A DNA stretch of 64,000 nt from Zunongwangia mangrovi. GTDB taxonomy: Bacteria; Bacteroidota; Bacteroidia; Flavobacteriales; Flavobacteriaceae. The stretch is from NCBI RefSeq assembly GCF_900112105.1, contig NZ_FOKV01000004.1, positions 62,001 through 126,000 of the forward strand, in the 5' to 3' direction. The position numbers were made by a program, and so were the translations under genes. The notes below the pieces were generated by a model. The model was not told the origin of the DNA. It searched no databases and saw nothing but the letters and a program-made list of their open reading frames with translations. Positions 36,838 through 46,747 of this stretch are shown one piece after another (position 1 is the stretch's first letter; the number at the start of each line of letters is the position of its first letter).

Positions 36838-36871
36838 TCAAAAATGGGATCCTTACGAATCCCATTTTTGA
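36838..36871 (-). terminator. Hairpin behind the DUF6055 protein gene
   Basis: TCAAAAATGGGAT (36838-36850) and ATCCCATTTTTGA (36859-36871) form a perfect 13-bp stem. On the minus strand it is 86 bases after the stop at 36957; the T tract lies inside the stem, so strength is moderate. Confidence 0.6.
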
Positions 36872-36956
36872 TGATTTCAGAGTAAACTATTTTACTTTTT
36901 CAAAGGCACAGACAGCTTTTAAATTTAGTCCTAAAAACATCGATTTTCGAGTAGAA

Positions 36957-38828
36957 TTATTCAATAGTGATATTGAAAGTGATCGTTGCCTGAGCAAACT
37001 CACCAGTATCGTATTCGTAGACTAAAGCCTGACTAATCGTGTAAATATCTCCTGAAACAGAATGCCCCGGAAATTGACCAATTTCAAAATTAAAGTTGCT
37101 TTCAGTAAATTCTGAATATACTACCGCATTATCTCCCCAGCCAATCACGTCACCGGCAGCGTCAAACCAATGTCCGTAACCATTCGCTGTCGTTTCAGCA
37201 ATTAGATCTCCGTTGCTATTTACTGCATAAAACTGAATTGAACTCCCTATTTCCTGTGCTATTTGATTAGGCTGCATTAAGAAAGCTTCCGCAATTGCTT
37301 CAGTATTTAAGGTGACATTTGTTCCTGTATAATTTTCGGTATCTGCAGGGAACGAAATATCATAACTTAGATCAACATTTTGCGGTTCACCATCTTCAGG
37401 AAGATCTACAATTCCCAAAATATTTGTTTCAGCAAAAGAAACCTGATAAGGCCATTGATCGTCATTACTATTATCATCGTCCCATGCGTGCGGTGAATAT
37501 TCGCTTGGAGCACCGGTCACCACAAACCATAGATTTGTTGTATTTTCTGGCACTACAAAAGAGGCAGATCCATCACTATCATTATTCATATCGCCATAAA
37601 CACGAGTTCCGTTTTCTTGTAGTGCGACAAAACCATAACGCCAACCAGCGATCGAAGCATCTACAGTATTAAACCCAGCTGCATTGGGGATCCCAGTAAA
37701 ATCTACGCTAACCTCGGTATTTGCTTCAGGAACATTTAAAGGAATTACATTATATCCTGTTGTTTGCGGAGCATAATCTGGACTCACAATATGGCTACCA
37801 TCTTGCTGACTGGTATAATTATAATTTTGAGCGCCAATAAAGTCTTCGCCATAACTTCTAAGATCGTCCAAATCCCAGGTTACAAATTTTGTTGCTGCAT
37901 CGTAAATTTCAGCATTTAGATCATCTACGCTTATGCCTGTAATTCGCATATATGCCTGGATTGGATCTTCTGGTTCCCGAGCTTCTCGCCATAAACGACC
38001 AATAAAATCCCTACCATGTAAAGAAGTCCAGTAATAATGAATAAAATAACTAGCGTAACGATAATCTTCGTGATGAATATGTTTATTATAATTTTCAATA
38101 TACACTCCAAAATCCCCAACGGTAAATGCAAGTTCTGGATACGACTGAAATCCTTGCCACTGTGCAGTTTGCTCCCAGAAAGCATTTCCGCCATTTCCGC
38201 CAAAACCATATCGAAAGCCATGACCATTTGCTATATCTGAAAATACCTGATATTGAAAACTATGACCTATTTCATGCGCAATAGTATGGCCAACGGGTTG
38301 CGCAGTATTAGGACTTATCCATAAAGCACCAATCGTATCATCGTAGCCAGAGCCTGTAGCCAGCCACTCTTCTTGATAAAATAGAAAGATCATCATTTTA
38401 TACTGGTCAAGATTAGAGTTTCCTACTCCAGTTTCTGCGAAACCTAATTCCCCAATATTTAGCGCATAAAAATCTTCAGCTCGATCCAATAGGTCGTCGA
38501 TATCTACACGATACTGCGCAGGCGTATCTGCAGATCCCGGAGCGTTATCACCATAGCCTGCTCCCCAAAAAACAATAAAATGTTCTGATTCACGGCTGCG
38601 GTTATAAGTCCACGTACTTTCTGGGTCTTCAAAATCCATTTCGCTAAACTCATTGGGGATGTAAATTGAAAGCTCTCCTTCTTCTGGAACAGGCTCTTCT
38701 TCGGGTTCTTCAACAGGAGTTTCTTCCTCTTCACCTCCAACAGGATCTTCGAAAGATTCATCTGAAGAACAATTCACAAAAAATAGATTCAAAAGCAATA
38801 GAATAATTAGCTTTTTAAGTAATCTCAT
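36957..38828 (-). CDS. Secreted zincin-like lipoprotein (DUF6055-DUF4859-type)
   Basis: 623 aa. It has a lipoprotein signal (LFFVNCSSD, Cys20), a strongly acidic Glu/Pro linker (about 30-52), and a peptidase-like domain (about 75-370). That domain carries HTIAHEIGHSFQYQ (His185, Glu186, His189: the HExxH zinc motif), as in the DUF6055 group. A beta-rich domain follows (about 380-480), then a C-terminal domain like DUF4859, with GYGHWFDAAGDVIGWGDNAV and ISQALVYEYDTGEFA. It is probably surface-exposed and acts on proteins or glycan-linked matter; the substrate is unknown. There is no SusCD pair nearby. Confidence 0.75.
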   Translation of the reverse strand: MRLLKKLIILLLLNLFFVNCSSDESFEDPVGGEEEETPVEEPEEEPVPEEGELSIYIPNEFSEMDFEDPESTWTYNRSRESEHFIVFWGAGYGDNAPGSADTPAQYRVDIDDLLDRAEDFYALNIGELGFAETGVGNSNLDQYKMMIFLFYQEEWLATGSGYDDTIGALWISPNTAQPVGHTIAHEIGHSFQYQVFSDIANGHGFRYGFGGNGGNAFWEQTAQWQGFQSYPELAFTVGDFGVYIENYNKHIHHEDYRYASYFIHYYWTSLHGRDFIGRLWREAREPEDPIQAYMRITGISVDDLNAEIYDAATKFVTWDLDDLRSYGEDFIGAQNYNYTSQQDGSHIVSPDYAPQTTGYNVIPLNVPEANTEVSVDFTGIPNAAGFNTVDASIAGWRYGFVALQENGTRVYGDMNNDSDGSASFVVPENTTNLWFVVTGAPSEYSPHAWDDDNSNDDQWPYQVSFAETNILGIVDLPEDGEPQNVDLSYDISFPADTENYTGTNVTLNTEAIAEAFLMQPNQIAQEIGSSIQFYAVNSNGDLIAETTANGYGHWFDAAGDVIGWGDNAVVYSEFTESNFNFEIGQFPGHSVSGDIYTISQALVYEYDTGEFAQATITFNITIE

Positions 38829-38981
38829 AAAAATTTATATTAAGTAGGTTAGAATAAACATCAATATTATAAAGTCTGTTCATTTTAAATTCCTATTATT
38901 TTCCCCCATCCTTCGATTAAATTAGCATTTAGAAGAAAACAATTTCTTTATACTAGGCTTAAAAATCCTATTTTTGAGATT

Positions 38982-40055
38982 GTGAAAAAGAAGTCCCAAA
39001 TAGTATTGGCCATTTTACTGCCGCTCCAGATTATATTCATCAGGTTACTGGCAGGAAACGAATGGCTGATAGAAAGTTGGTATAGTCGCGGAATTTATCC
39101 GTATATCTCTAGAATAATGCGTTGGTCACTTGGTATTTTACCATTTTCCTTTGGCGATGTTTTATATACGCTTCTTGTAATTTTTAGTATCCGCTGGCTT
39201 ATTAAAAGATTTAAAACGCGGTTTAAAAAACCAAAAGAATGGATCGTAGAGATGTTTGCGAGCCTCTCTATCGTTTACTTTTGTTTTCATCTATTTTGGG
39301 GTTTCAATTATTACCGTCTGCCACTCCACCAGTCTTTAGATATCGATAATGAATATTCTACGGAAGAATTAGTTTTATTAACTGAAAAACTTATTGAAGA
39401 GTCCAATAAAATTCATCGTGAAATTGTACAAAATGACTCAGTAAAAGTTGATATTCCATATTCTAAGGCTGAAATATTTGACGTTACTGTTGAAGGCTAT
39501 GATCATATCGAAACAAATTTCCCAGAGCTTACTTATACCGGCCGAAGTTTAAAAAGATCTTTATTTAGCTGGCCACTTACATATATGGGATTTAATGGCT
39601 ATTTAAACCCACTTACCTCAGAAGCTCAAGTAAACACCACAATATTACCTTTTAAAATTCCAACGACTGCAAGCCATGAGGTTGGGCATCAATTGGGTTT
39701 TGCTAAAGAAAACGAAGCGAATTTTATTGCCTGCCTCGTCACGATCAATCATCCAGATCCATATTTTAGATATTGCGGCTTTACCTTTGCGCTTAGATAT
39801 TGCCTGGCAGAACTTTTTAGAAGAGACCGCGAATTGGGTGAAAAGCTGATAAAAACACTTAACCCCGGTATTCTAAAAAACTACCAGGAAGTTGAAGATT
39901 TTTGGCTTCAGCATCAAAATCCTTTTGAGCCTATGTTTCAGGCTTTCTACAACCGTTTCTTAATGGTTAATAATCAACAGGAAGGTCTACGCAGTTATAG
40001 TTACGTAGTTGCCCTGCTCGTTAATTATTACGAGGACGTAGAAAATGCATTCTAA
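38982..40055 (+). CDS. DUF3810 membrane protein with zincin motif
   Basis: 357 aa, GTG start. Three membrane helices occupy the N-terminal part (about 7-25, 56-75 and 92-110). A cytoplasmic or periplasmic domain follows, containing TTASHEVGHQLGFAKENEANF: an HExxH motif (His232, Glu233, His236) with a downstream Glu, the pattern of a membrane metalloprotease. DUF3810 is widespread in Bacteroidota and has no established function; peptidase activity is inferred from the motif only. It is transcribed alone. Confidence 0.8.
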   Translation: MKKKSQIVLAILLPLQIIFIRLLAGNEWLIESWYSRGIYPYISRIMRWSLGILPFSFGDVLYTLLVIFSIRWLIKRFKTRFKKPKEWIVEMFASLSIVYFCFHLFWGFNYYRLPLHQSLDIDNEYSTEELVLLTEKLIEESNKIHREIVQNDSVKVDIPYSKAEIFDVTVEGYDHIETNFPELTYTGRSLKRSLFSWPLTYMGFNGYLNPLTSEAQVNTTILPFKIPTTASHEVGHQLGFAKENEANFIACLVTINHPDPYFRYCGFTFALRYCLAELFRRDRELGEKLIKTLNPGILKNYQEVEDFWLQHQNPFEPMFQAFYNRFLMVNNQQEGLRSYSYVVALLVNYYEDVENAF

Positions 40056-40137
40056 AAACATTAAAGATTTATTAATTTTTTCTTAATTTTCTGCTTTTTA
40101 TAATTTCAACCACATTGTAACTAAACCCCTAACATTT

Positions 40138-43122
40138 ATGAAATTTAAATTTCTACTATGTTTTCTATTCCTGGGTGTCACAAACTTATCTGCTCAGGAT
40201 TACTTTCCCACAAATTCGGGAGTCAAAACCACCAATACCAACTATACTGTTTTTAAAAATGCAAATATTCATGTAGACCCCACATCTACAATTGAAAATG
40301 GAATGTTTGCGATACAAAATGGAAAGATCACGGCTGTTGGTAAATCGATCTCAACACCAAAAAATAGCGTGGTGATCGATCTTGAAGGAAAAGATGTTTA
40401 CCCATCATTTATTGATCTTTATAGTGAATTCGGAATCAAAAAGCCAGAACGGCAATCTAGCTTTGGAAGATCTGGACAATATGAAGCAACTCGCGAAGGG
40501 TTTTACTGGAACGACCATGTAAGACCAGAGCAAAATGCCGTAGAAAGTTTTAGCTACGATGCCAGAGAAGCCGGAAAATATCATAACGGAGGATTTGGAG
40601 TAGTGAATACTCATATCGCAGACGGAATTATTCGTGGAACCGGAGCTTTAATTGCTTTAAATCCAAACGGAACAGAAGGAGACCGAATTTTAAAAGATCG
40701 CTCTGCACAATATTTATCATTCGATAAAAGTGTTAAATCACCACAATCTTATCCATCTTCTACAATGGGGGTTATGGCTTTGATAAGACAGGCTTACCTT
40801 GATGCAAAATGGTATGCAGATGGCCATGCAGATAATAAAGATCTTGCCTTAGAAGCTTTAAACAGAAATAAAAATCTAACCCAGATTTTCGCTACAGACA
40901 ATTTGCTAAACGAGCTTAGAGTAGATAAAGTAGGTGACGAATTTGGTGTGCAATATGTAATTTTGGGTAGCGGTTTCGAATACGAAAAACTAGACCAAAT
41001 TAAAGAAACCGGGGCTACATATCTTATTCCTTTAACTTTTCCTGCAGCTTACGATGTAGAAGATGGTTTTATGGCAGAATATGTAAGTCTTGCCGATATG
41101 AAAAGATGGAATCAGGCTCCTGCAAATTTAAAAATGCTTGCTGATGCAGATGTTCCGTTTACAATTACCACCAAAGGTCTGGACCCAGCAAAAGAATTTA
41201 AAGAAAATCTCTTAAAAGCTATCGAATATGGGCTTTCTAAAGAAGATGCTCTTGCTGCATTAACGACCACTCCTGCAAAAGTAATTGGCCAGGCCGGTAA
41301 AATTGGAGAAATTAAAGAAGGTGCCTGGGCAAACTTTATCATCACCTCTGGAGATTTCTTTGAAAAAGACTCAAAAATCTTCGAAAACTGGGTTCAGGGT
41401 GAAAAAGCGGTAATTAACACTATGAACACCACAGATATTACTGGTAAGTATGATCTGGAATTAGACGGAAAAGAATATACTTTAAATATCACTGGTTCTG
41501 CTGAAAAACCAAAGGCTAAAATCGAAGCCGAAGATGTGAAAGTAGGATCTAAATTAAGTTTTGAAGATAGCTGGATGAATTTGTTGATCTCTTCTCCAGA
41601 TACTACAAAAACAGAATTTATCAGGTTAACTGCTAAAGTGGCTTCAGCTTCAGATAAGATTAGCGGTAAAGCAATATTACCGAACGGAGACACCACTTCG
41701 TTTACTGCTACAAAACAATCTTCAAATGAAAAATCTGAAGATAGCGAGGATAAGAAAGAAGATGAAACTTCTAATCCTGAAGTTGTACCGGTTACTTTCC
41801 CTAACGCCGCTTATGGTTTCGAGGAAATTCCGGAAGCAGAAAATATACTTTTCAAAAATGCAACCGTTTGGACTAACGAGGAACAGGGCATTATGGAAAA
41901 TGCAGATGTTCTGGTAAAAAAAGGGAAAATCGCTAAAATCGGTAAAGATCTTAAAGCTGGAGGAGCAACGGTGATCGACGCTACAGGTAAACATTTAACT
42001 TCAGGTATCGTAGATGAACATTCTCATATTGCACTTTCTTCGGTAAACGAAGGTGGTCATAATTCTTCTGCTGAAGTTACTATGGAAGATGTTATCGATC
42101 CTACAGATGTCGCGCTTTATCGTGATCTTGCCGGTGGGGTTACTACTGCACAATTGTTGCACGGTTCAGCAAACCCAATTGGAGGTAGATCTGCAATCGT
42201 TCGTTTAAAATGGGGATCTTCTGCAGAGGATATGATTTTCCCAGACTCTCCAAAATTCATAAAATTTGCTTTAGGCGAAAACGTAAAACAATCTAACTGG
42301 GGAAGCGGTAATAGATTCCCGGTTACAAGAATGGGTGTAGAGCAGGTATTTATGGATTACTTTGGTCGCGCTAAAGAATACATGAAGAATAAAGAAGCCA
42401 ATCCAGATTCTTACCGTAAAGATATCGAGATGGAAACGCTTGCAGAAATTCTTCGTGACGAAAGAAATATTACTTCCCATTCTTATGTGCAAAGCGAGAT
42501 TAATATGCTAATGCATGTTGCAGATAGTATGGATTTTAGAATAAATACATTTACCCACATTCTTGAAGGTTACAAACTCGCCGATAAAATGGCCGAAAGA
42601 AATATTGGTGGTGCAACATTCTCAGACTGGTGGGCTTATAAATATGAAGTTGAAGATGCTATTCCTTACAATGCAGCGATCATGCATAGCCAGGGCGTTG
42701 TCACTGCAATAAATAGTGATGATGCAGAAATGAGCCGTCGTCTTAATCAGGAAGCTGGAAAAACAATGAAATATGGAGGATTAACCGAAGAAGAAGCCTG
42801 GAAACTAGTCACATTAAATCCTGCAAAATTACTTCATATCGATGATAAAGTAGGAAGTATTAAAGAAGGTAAAGATGCCGACTTGGTTCTTTGGAGTGAC
42901 CACCCACTATCGGTTTATGCAAAAGCGGAAAAAACATTGATCGAAGGTGTTGTTTATTTTGATATTGATCGTGACAAAGAATTAAGAGAATCGATCAAAA
43001 AACAGAAAAGCGAATTGATAACACAAATGCTTCAGGCGAAGAACAAAGGCGTTAAAACGCAACCAGTTGTGAAAAAAGACAAAGTTGAGGCGCATTGTAA
43101 CACTATGGGAGTAATCCGATAA
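40138..43122 (+). CDS. Two-domain amidohydrolase family protein (N-half degenerate)
   Basis: 994 aa with a signal peptide (FLLCFLFLGVTNLSAQ). Residues about 35-430 and 570-975 are two amidohydrolase-like units, separated by a beta-domain and an acidic linker (SEDSEDKKEDETSNPE). In the second unit the metal motif is present (VDEHSHI, His628 and His630), as are the later SHSYVQSE and FTHILEGY histidines, ITSDD-type INSDDAEM and the closing KEGKDADLVLWSDHPL. In the first the corresponding place reads FIDLYSEFG, without HxH, so it is probably non-catalytic. Exported, perhaps periplasmic imidazolonepropionase- or dipeptidase-like; substrate unknown. It is followed after 12 bases by a related gene. 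Confidence 0.87.
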   Translation: MKFKFLLCFLFLGVTNLSAQDYFPTNSGVKTTNTNYTVFKNANIHVDPTSTIENGMFAIQNGKITAVGKSISTPKNSVVIDLEGKDVYPSFIDLYSEFGIKKPERQSSFGRSGQYEATREGFYWNDHVRPEQNAVESFSYDAREAGKYHNGGFGVVNTHIADGIIRGTGALIALNPNGTEGDRILKDRSAQYLSFDKSVKSPQSYPSSTMGVMALIRQAYLDAKWYADGHADNKDLALEALNRNKNLTQIFATDNLLNELRVDKVGDEFGVQYVILGSGFEYEKLDQIKETGATYLIPLTFPAAYDVEDGFMAEYVSLADMKRWNQAPANLKMLADADVPFTITTKGLDPAKEFKENLLKAIEYGLSKEDALAALTTTPAKVIGQAGKIGEIKEGAWANFIITSGDFFEKDSKIFENWVQGEKAVINTMNTTDITGKYDLELDGKEYTLNITGSAEKPKAKIEAEDVKVGSKLSFEDSWMNLLISSPDTTKTEFIRLTAKVASASDKISGKAILPNGDTTSFTATKQSSNEKSEDSEDKKEDETSNPEVVPVTFPNAAYGFEEIPEAENILFKNATVWTNEEQGIMENADVLVKKGKIAKIGKDLKAGGATVIDATGKHLTSGIVDEHSHIALSSVNEGGHNSSAEVTMEDVIDPTDVALYRDLAGGVTTAQLLHGSANPIGGRSAIVRLKWGSSAEDMIFPDSPKFIKFALGENVKQSNWGSGNRFPVTRMGVEQVFMDYFGRAKEYMKNKEANPDSYRKDIEMETLAEILRDERNITSHSYVQSEINMLMHVADSMDFRINTFTHILEGYKLADKMAERNIGGATFSDWWAYKYEVEDAIPYNAAIMHSQGVVTAINSDDAEMSRRLNQEAGKTMKYGGLTEEEAWKLVTLNPAKLLHIDDKVGSIKEGKDADLVLWSDHPLSVYAKAEKTLIEGVVYFDIDRDKELRESIKKQKSELITQMLQAKNKGVKTQPVVKKDKVEAHCNTMGVIR

Positions 43123-43134
43123 AAAATTCAGAAA

Positions 43135-44448
43135 ATGAAAATATTTAATATCACATTTATACTTGCATTTATTTCTGTTTTAGGATTAAATGCGCAACAA
43201 ATGCCCGCCGCAAAGCAATCTGAAGCTGTTAGCATCGTTGGTGCTACCGCTCACATTGGTAATGGCGAGGTGATCGAAAACAGCCTTATCATTTTTGAAG
43301 ATGGTAAGATCACATCTGTAGGCGATGCTTCGGCTGCAGCTTCACAAGCCAAGGGAGAAATTTTTAATGCTGAAGGAAAACATGTTTATCCAGGTTTTAT
43401 CGCTCCTAACGCTACCCTAGGTTTAGTAGAGATCGATGCAGTTAGAGCTACAGACGATGAGGACGAAATTGGTGAAATGCTACCACATATTCGTAGTTTG
43501 GTAGCGTACAATGCAGAAAGCCAGGTAACCGAGACAATGCGTCCGAACGGAGTGCTTTTAGGACAAATCGCGCCTAGAGGAGGTTTTATCTCTGGAACTT
43601 CTTCTATTGTACAGTTTGATGCCTGGAACTGGGAAGATGCTGCTGTAAAAAAGGATGACGGACTTCATATTAACTGGCCAAACAGCGTTCGTCGTGGTCG
43701 CTGGTGGATGGGTGAAGATCCTGGAGTAAAACCTAGCAAAGAATACCAGGAAAACATCATTAAATTAAAAAGCTTTTTTGCTGAAGCTAAAGCATATTTA
43801 GCCGGTGATCAAAAAGAAAATAATCTTCCTTATTTAGCGATGGAAGCAGTTTTTTCTGGGGATAAAAAAGTTTATGTTCATGTTAATGGAGAAAAAGAGA
43901 TCCTTGATGTAATTCAGTTTAAAAAAGATGAAGAATTAGCAAATCTTGTGATCGTTGGAGCTTACGATGGTTTAAAAGTGATCGATGAACTTAAAGCGAA
44001 TGATATTCCTGTATTAACCGGAAGACCACACAGTTTACCAAATCGCGATGACGATGATTATGATCTTCCTTATAAATTAGCGTCTCAATTGGCTAAAGAA
44101 GGAATTCTTGTAGGAATCGAAGGCAGCGGAAGCATGGAACGTATGAATTCCAGAAACCTTCCTTTTTATGCGGGTACCGCAGCTGCTTATGGTCTTGATA
44201 AAGAAGAAGCCTTAAAACTTATCACCAGCAATACTGCTAAGATCCTGGGAATCGATGATTTTGCCGGTACTTTAGAAGAAGGTAAAGACGCTACACTTTT
44301 TATTAGCGAAGGTGATGCTTTAGATATGAGAACCAATATTCTTACCGATGCTTTTATCCAGGGTAGAAAAATTAGCCTGGATACCAGACAAACCAAGCTT
44401 TGGAAAAGATATATGGAAAAATACGAAAGACAGGAAGCAGGAGAATAA
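43135..44448 (+). CDS. Amidohydrolase-like protein, metal-binding HxH absent
   Basis: 437 aa with a signal peptide (FILAFISVLGLNAQQ). The fold and end pattern of the amidohydrolase superfamily are present (GKHVYPGFIAPNATLGLVE and ITSNTAKILGIDDFAGTLEEGKDATLF), but the position of HxH reads APNAT (residues about 90-94). It resembles the N-terminal half of the protein encoded just upstream. It is likely a non-catalytic partner or regulatory subunit of that enzyme, encoded in the same transcript; that is inference. A terminator follows. Confidence 0.82.
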   Translation: MKIFNITFILAFISVLGLNAQQMPAAKQSEAVSIVGATAHIGNGEVIENSLIIFEDGKITSVGDASAAASQAKGEIFNAEGKHVYPGFIAPNATLGLVEIDAVRATDDEDEIGEMLPHIRSLVAYNAESQVTETMRPNGVLLGQIAPRGGFISGTSSIVQFDAWNWEDAAVKKDDGLHINWPNSVRRGRWWMGEDPGVKPSKEYQENIIKLKSFFAEAKAYLAGDQKENNLPYLAMEAVFSGDKKVYVHVNGEKEILDVIQFKKDEELANLVIVGAYDGLKVIDELKANDIPVLTGRPHSLPNRDDDDYDLPYKLASQLAKEGILVGIEGSGSMERMNSRNLPFYAGTAAAYGLDKEEALKLITSNTAKILGIDDFAGTLEEGKDATLFISEGDALDMRTNILTDAFIQGRKISLDTRQTKLWKRYMEKYERQEAGE

Positions 44449-44475
44449 TCCTTAAAACTTCCTTTAAATTCAACC

Positions 44476-44506
44476 AAAAGCTGCTCGAAATCGGGCAGCT
44501 TTTTTT
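44476..44506 (+). terminator. Terminator behind the amidohydrolase genes
   Basis: AAAAGCTGCTCG pairs with CGGGCAGCTTTT (12 bp, one G-T pair, loop AAAT), followed by more T. It lies 27 bases after the stop. Confidence 0.9.
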
Positions 44507-44508
44507 AT

Positions 44509-44516
44509 TATTTTTG
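44509..44516 (+). promoter_or_regulatory. -7 element of the TrmH-family gene
   Basis: TATTTTTG matches the Bacteroidota -7 consensus only five bases before the ATG at 44522. The transcript would be leaderless or nearly so. It lies at the edge of the upstream terminator; no -33 TTG was seen at 19 bases. Confidence 0.4.
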
Positions 44517-44521
44517 CCTTT

Positions 44522-45328
44522 ATGAATACAGAAATTTCGAGCACCCAAAATAAACGCATCAAAAACCTTTTACAGCTTCAGGAGAAATCCAGAAATCGTA
44601 GAAAAGAGCGCAAATTTGTGGTCGAGGGATTGCGAGAAACAGGCCTGGCACTAAAGGGAGGTTTTGATCTTTTGGAAGTATATTTTTGTCCCGAGTTCTT
44701 TTCTGAGAATAAATTCAAATCCATTCCAAATTTCGAAAATTCTAATGCCGAGATTATCGAAATCTCTTCAGAAGTTTATAAAAAATTAGCATATCGCTCG
44801 AGTACTGAAGGTTTACTCGCGGTATTCGCTTCAAAAGAAAATAGTCTAAAAACGTTTAATTTCAGCAACAATCATCCGCTTATTTTAGTTGCTGAAGCTC
44901 CTGAAAAGCCGGGAAACATTGGCGCGATCTTAAGAACGGCAGATGCTGCAAATGTAGATGCGGTTTTCATCGCCAACCCAAAAACAGATCTTTACAATCC
45001 TAATATCATACGATCTAGTGTGGGTTGCGTTTTTACCAATACCATCGCTACGGGAACTACAGCTGAAATTATCGATTTTCTTCAGCAAAAAAACATTTCT
45101 ATTTACGCTGCGGCATTACAGGCTTCAGAAATTTATACAGAAATGGATTTCACTCAGGCTTCAGCCATCGTTGTGGGCACCGAAGCTACCGGACTAAACC
45201 AGGAATGGCGCGATGCGGCAAAGCAAAATATCATTATCCCAATGAGTGGCGCCATCGATAGCATGAATGTTTCTGTAGCGGCGGGAATTCTTATTTTCGA
45301 AGCCAAAAGACAACGATCATTTTTGTAG
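44522..45328 (+). CDS. TrmH/SpoU family RNA methyltransferase
   Basis: 268 aa SPOUT enzyme. The N-terminal RNA-binding part begins STQNKRIKNLLQLQEKSRNRR (about 6-26). The knotted SAM domain shows EKPGNIGAILRTADAAN, VGTEATGLNQEW and IPMSGAIDSMNVSVAAGIL, the three SpoU motifs. It methylates ribose in rRNA or tRNA; the exact position cannot be deduced. The M48 protease gene follows in the same direction after 42 bases. Confidence 0.94.
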   Translation: MNTEISSTQNKRIKNLLQLQEKSRNRRKERKFVVEGLRETGLALKGGFDLLEVYFCPEFFSENKFKSIPNFENSNAEIIEISSEVYKKLAYRSSTEGLLAVFASKENSLKTFNFSNNHPLILVAEAPEKPGNIGAILRTADAANVDAVFIANPKTDLYNPNIIRSSVGCVFTNTIATGTTAEIIDFLQQKNISIYAAALQASEIYTEMDFTQASAIVVGTEATGLNQEWRDAAKQNIIIPMSGAIDSMNVSVAAGILIFEAKRQRSFL

Positions 45329-45370
45329 ATTCGGCATTTATTTTGCTATCAAATTTTTAAAAATCTCGAT

Positions 45371-46612
45371 TTGAATCCTGAAACTTTATTTTACATTATC
45401 GTCGCAATTATTTTGGCTGATTTTATTTTCGATAAAATCCTGGACACTTTAAATGCAAGGCATTTTGACGATCCCATCCCGGCAGAATTATCTGATGTTT
45501 ACGACAAGGAAGAATATGAGAAATCACAACGGTATAAAAAAGAGCGTTATAAATTTGGAATCTTAACTTCTGGATTTTCACTTCTCCTCACGCTTGGTTT
45601 TCTATTTTTTGATGGTTTTGAATGGATAGATAATATCGCCCGAGGATTTTCTGATAATGAAATTCTAATTGCACTTATTTTCTTCGGAATTATAATGATT
45701 GGAAGTGATATTTTAACCACGCCTTTCTCCTACTACTCTACTTTTGTGATCGAGGAAAAATATGGTTTTAATAAAACCTCAAAATCGACATTTTTAGTCG
45801 ATAAAATTAAAGGATGGCTTTTAATGGCTATTCTTGGTGGAGGCATCTTAGCGCTTATCGTTTGGTTCTATCAATTTGCAGGTTCAGATTTTTGGTGGTA
45901 CGCCTGGATACTTATCGCTGCTTTTTCAGTTTTTCTGAATATGTTTTACGCCAAACTTATTGTGCCATTATTCAATAAACAAAGTCCGCTTGAAGATGGC
46001 TCGTTAAGAACCAAAATCGAAAACTACGCTAAAAGTGTAGGGTTTAAGCTAGATAATATTTTTATCATCGATGGCTCTAAACGAAGTACCAAGGCAAACG
46101 CTTATTTTTCTGGCTTTGGCAGTGAAAAACGTATTACGCTTTTCGATACTTTAGTAAATGATCTAGAGGAAGAAGAAATTGTTGCGGTACTTGCGCACGA
46201 GGTTGGCCATTACAAGAAAAAACATATAATTTTTAATCTATTTGCTTCAGTACTTACCACAGGTTTTACACTTTGGTTGTTGAGTCTATTTGTTGGTAAT
46301 CCGCTTTTATCACAGGCTTTGGGTGTAGAAACTCCAAGTTTTCATATTGGTTTAATTGCCTTCGGAATTTTATACAGTCCAATTTCAGAAATAACCGGAC
46401 TCATAATGAACCTTATTTCCAGAAAATTTGAATATCAGGCCGATAATTACGCGAAAGAAACCTATAACGCAAAAGACCTGATTAGTAGTTTAAAGAAACT
46501 CAGTAAAAATAGTTTAAGCAATTTAACTCCGCATAAAACCTATATTTTCTGGCATTATTCGCATCCAAGTCTTTTACAGCGTTACCGGAATTTGATGAGT
46601 AAGTCTGATTAG
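45371..46612 (+). CDS. M48 family membrane metalloprotease (Ste24-like)
   Basis: 413 aa starting at TTG; the start fits because the sequence from there (NPETLFYIIVAIILADFIF) is the usual first helix of the family. Several membrane helices flank the zincin core VLAHEVGHYKKKHI (His276, Glu277, His280). The third zinc ligand is in the FEYQADNYAKE segment, as in Ste24/CAAX proteases. In bacteria these enzymes take part in membrane-protein quality control; a CAAX role does not apply. It follows the TrmH gene and ends 135 bases ahead of the Rel/Spo gene. Confidence 0.94.
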   Translation: MNPETLFYIIVAIILADFIFDKILDTLNARHFDDPIPAELSDVYDKEEYEKSQRYKKERYKFGILTSGFSLLLTLGFLFFDGFEWIDNIARGFSDNEILIALIFFGIIMIGSDILTTPFSYYSTFVIEEKYGFNKTSKSTFLVDKIKGWLLMAILGGGILALIVWFYQFAGSDFWWYAWILIAAFSVFLNMFYAKLIVPLFNKQSPLEDGSLRTKIENYAKSVGFKLDNIFIIDGSKRSTKANAYFSGFGSEKRITLFDTLVNDLEEEEIVAVLAHEVGHYKKKHIIFNLFASVLTTGFTLWLLSLFVGNPLLSQALGVETPSFHIGLIAFGILYSPISEITGLIMNLISRKFEYQADNYAKETYNAKDLISSLKKLSKNSLSNLTPHKTYIFWHYSHPSLLQRYRNLMSKSD

Positions 46613-46747
46613 ATATGAGATTTTAGATGCAAATAACAATATTGAATGTTTTTAGCACGATATTTTTTTATTGATTATTGATAACTGATTGTTGTTTATT
46701 GCTATATGAACGTTGTTTATTGAAATTTGTTTATGTATTTTTAAAAT

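Noticed and set aside
46670-46735. Repeated GTTGTTTATTG tracts
   Set aside because: Two imperfect AT-rich copies only, in a low-complexity gap; not a CRISPR or mobile element.
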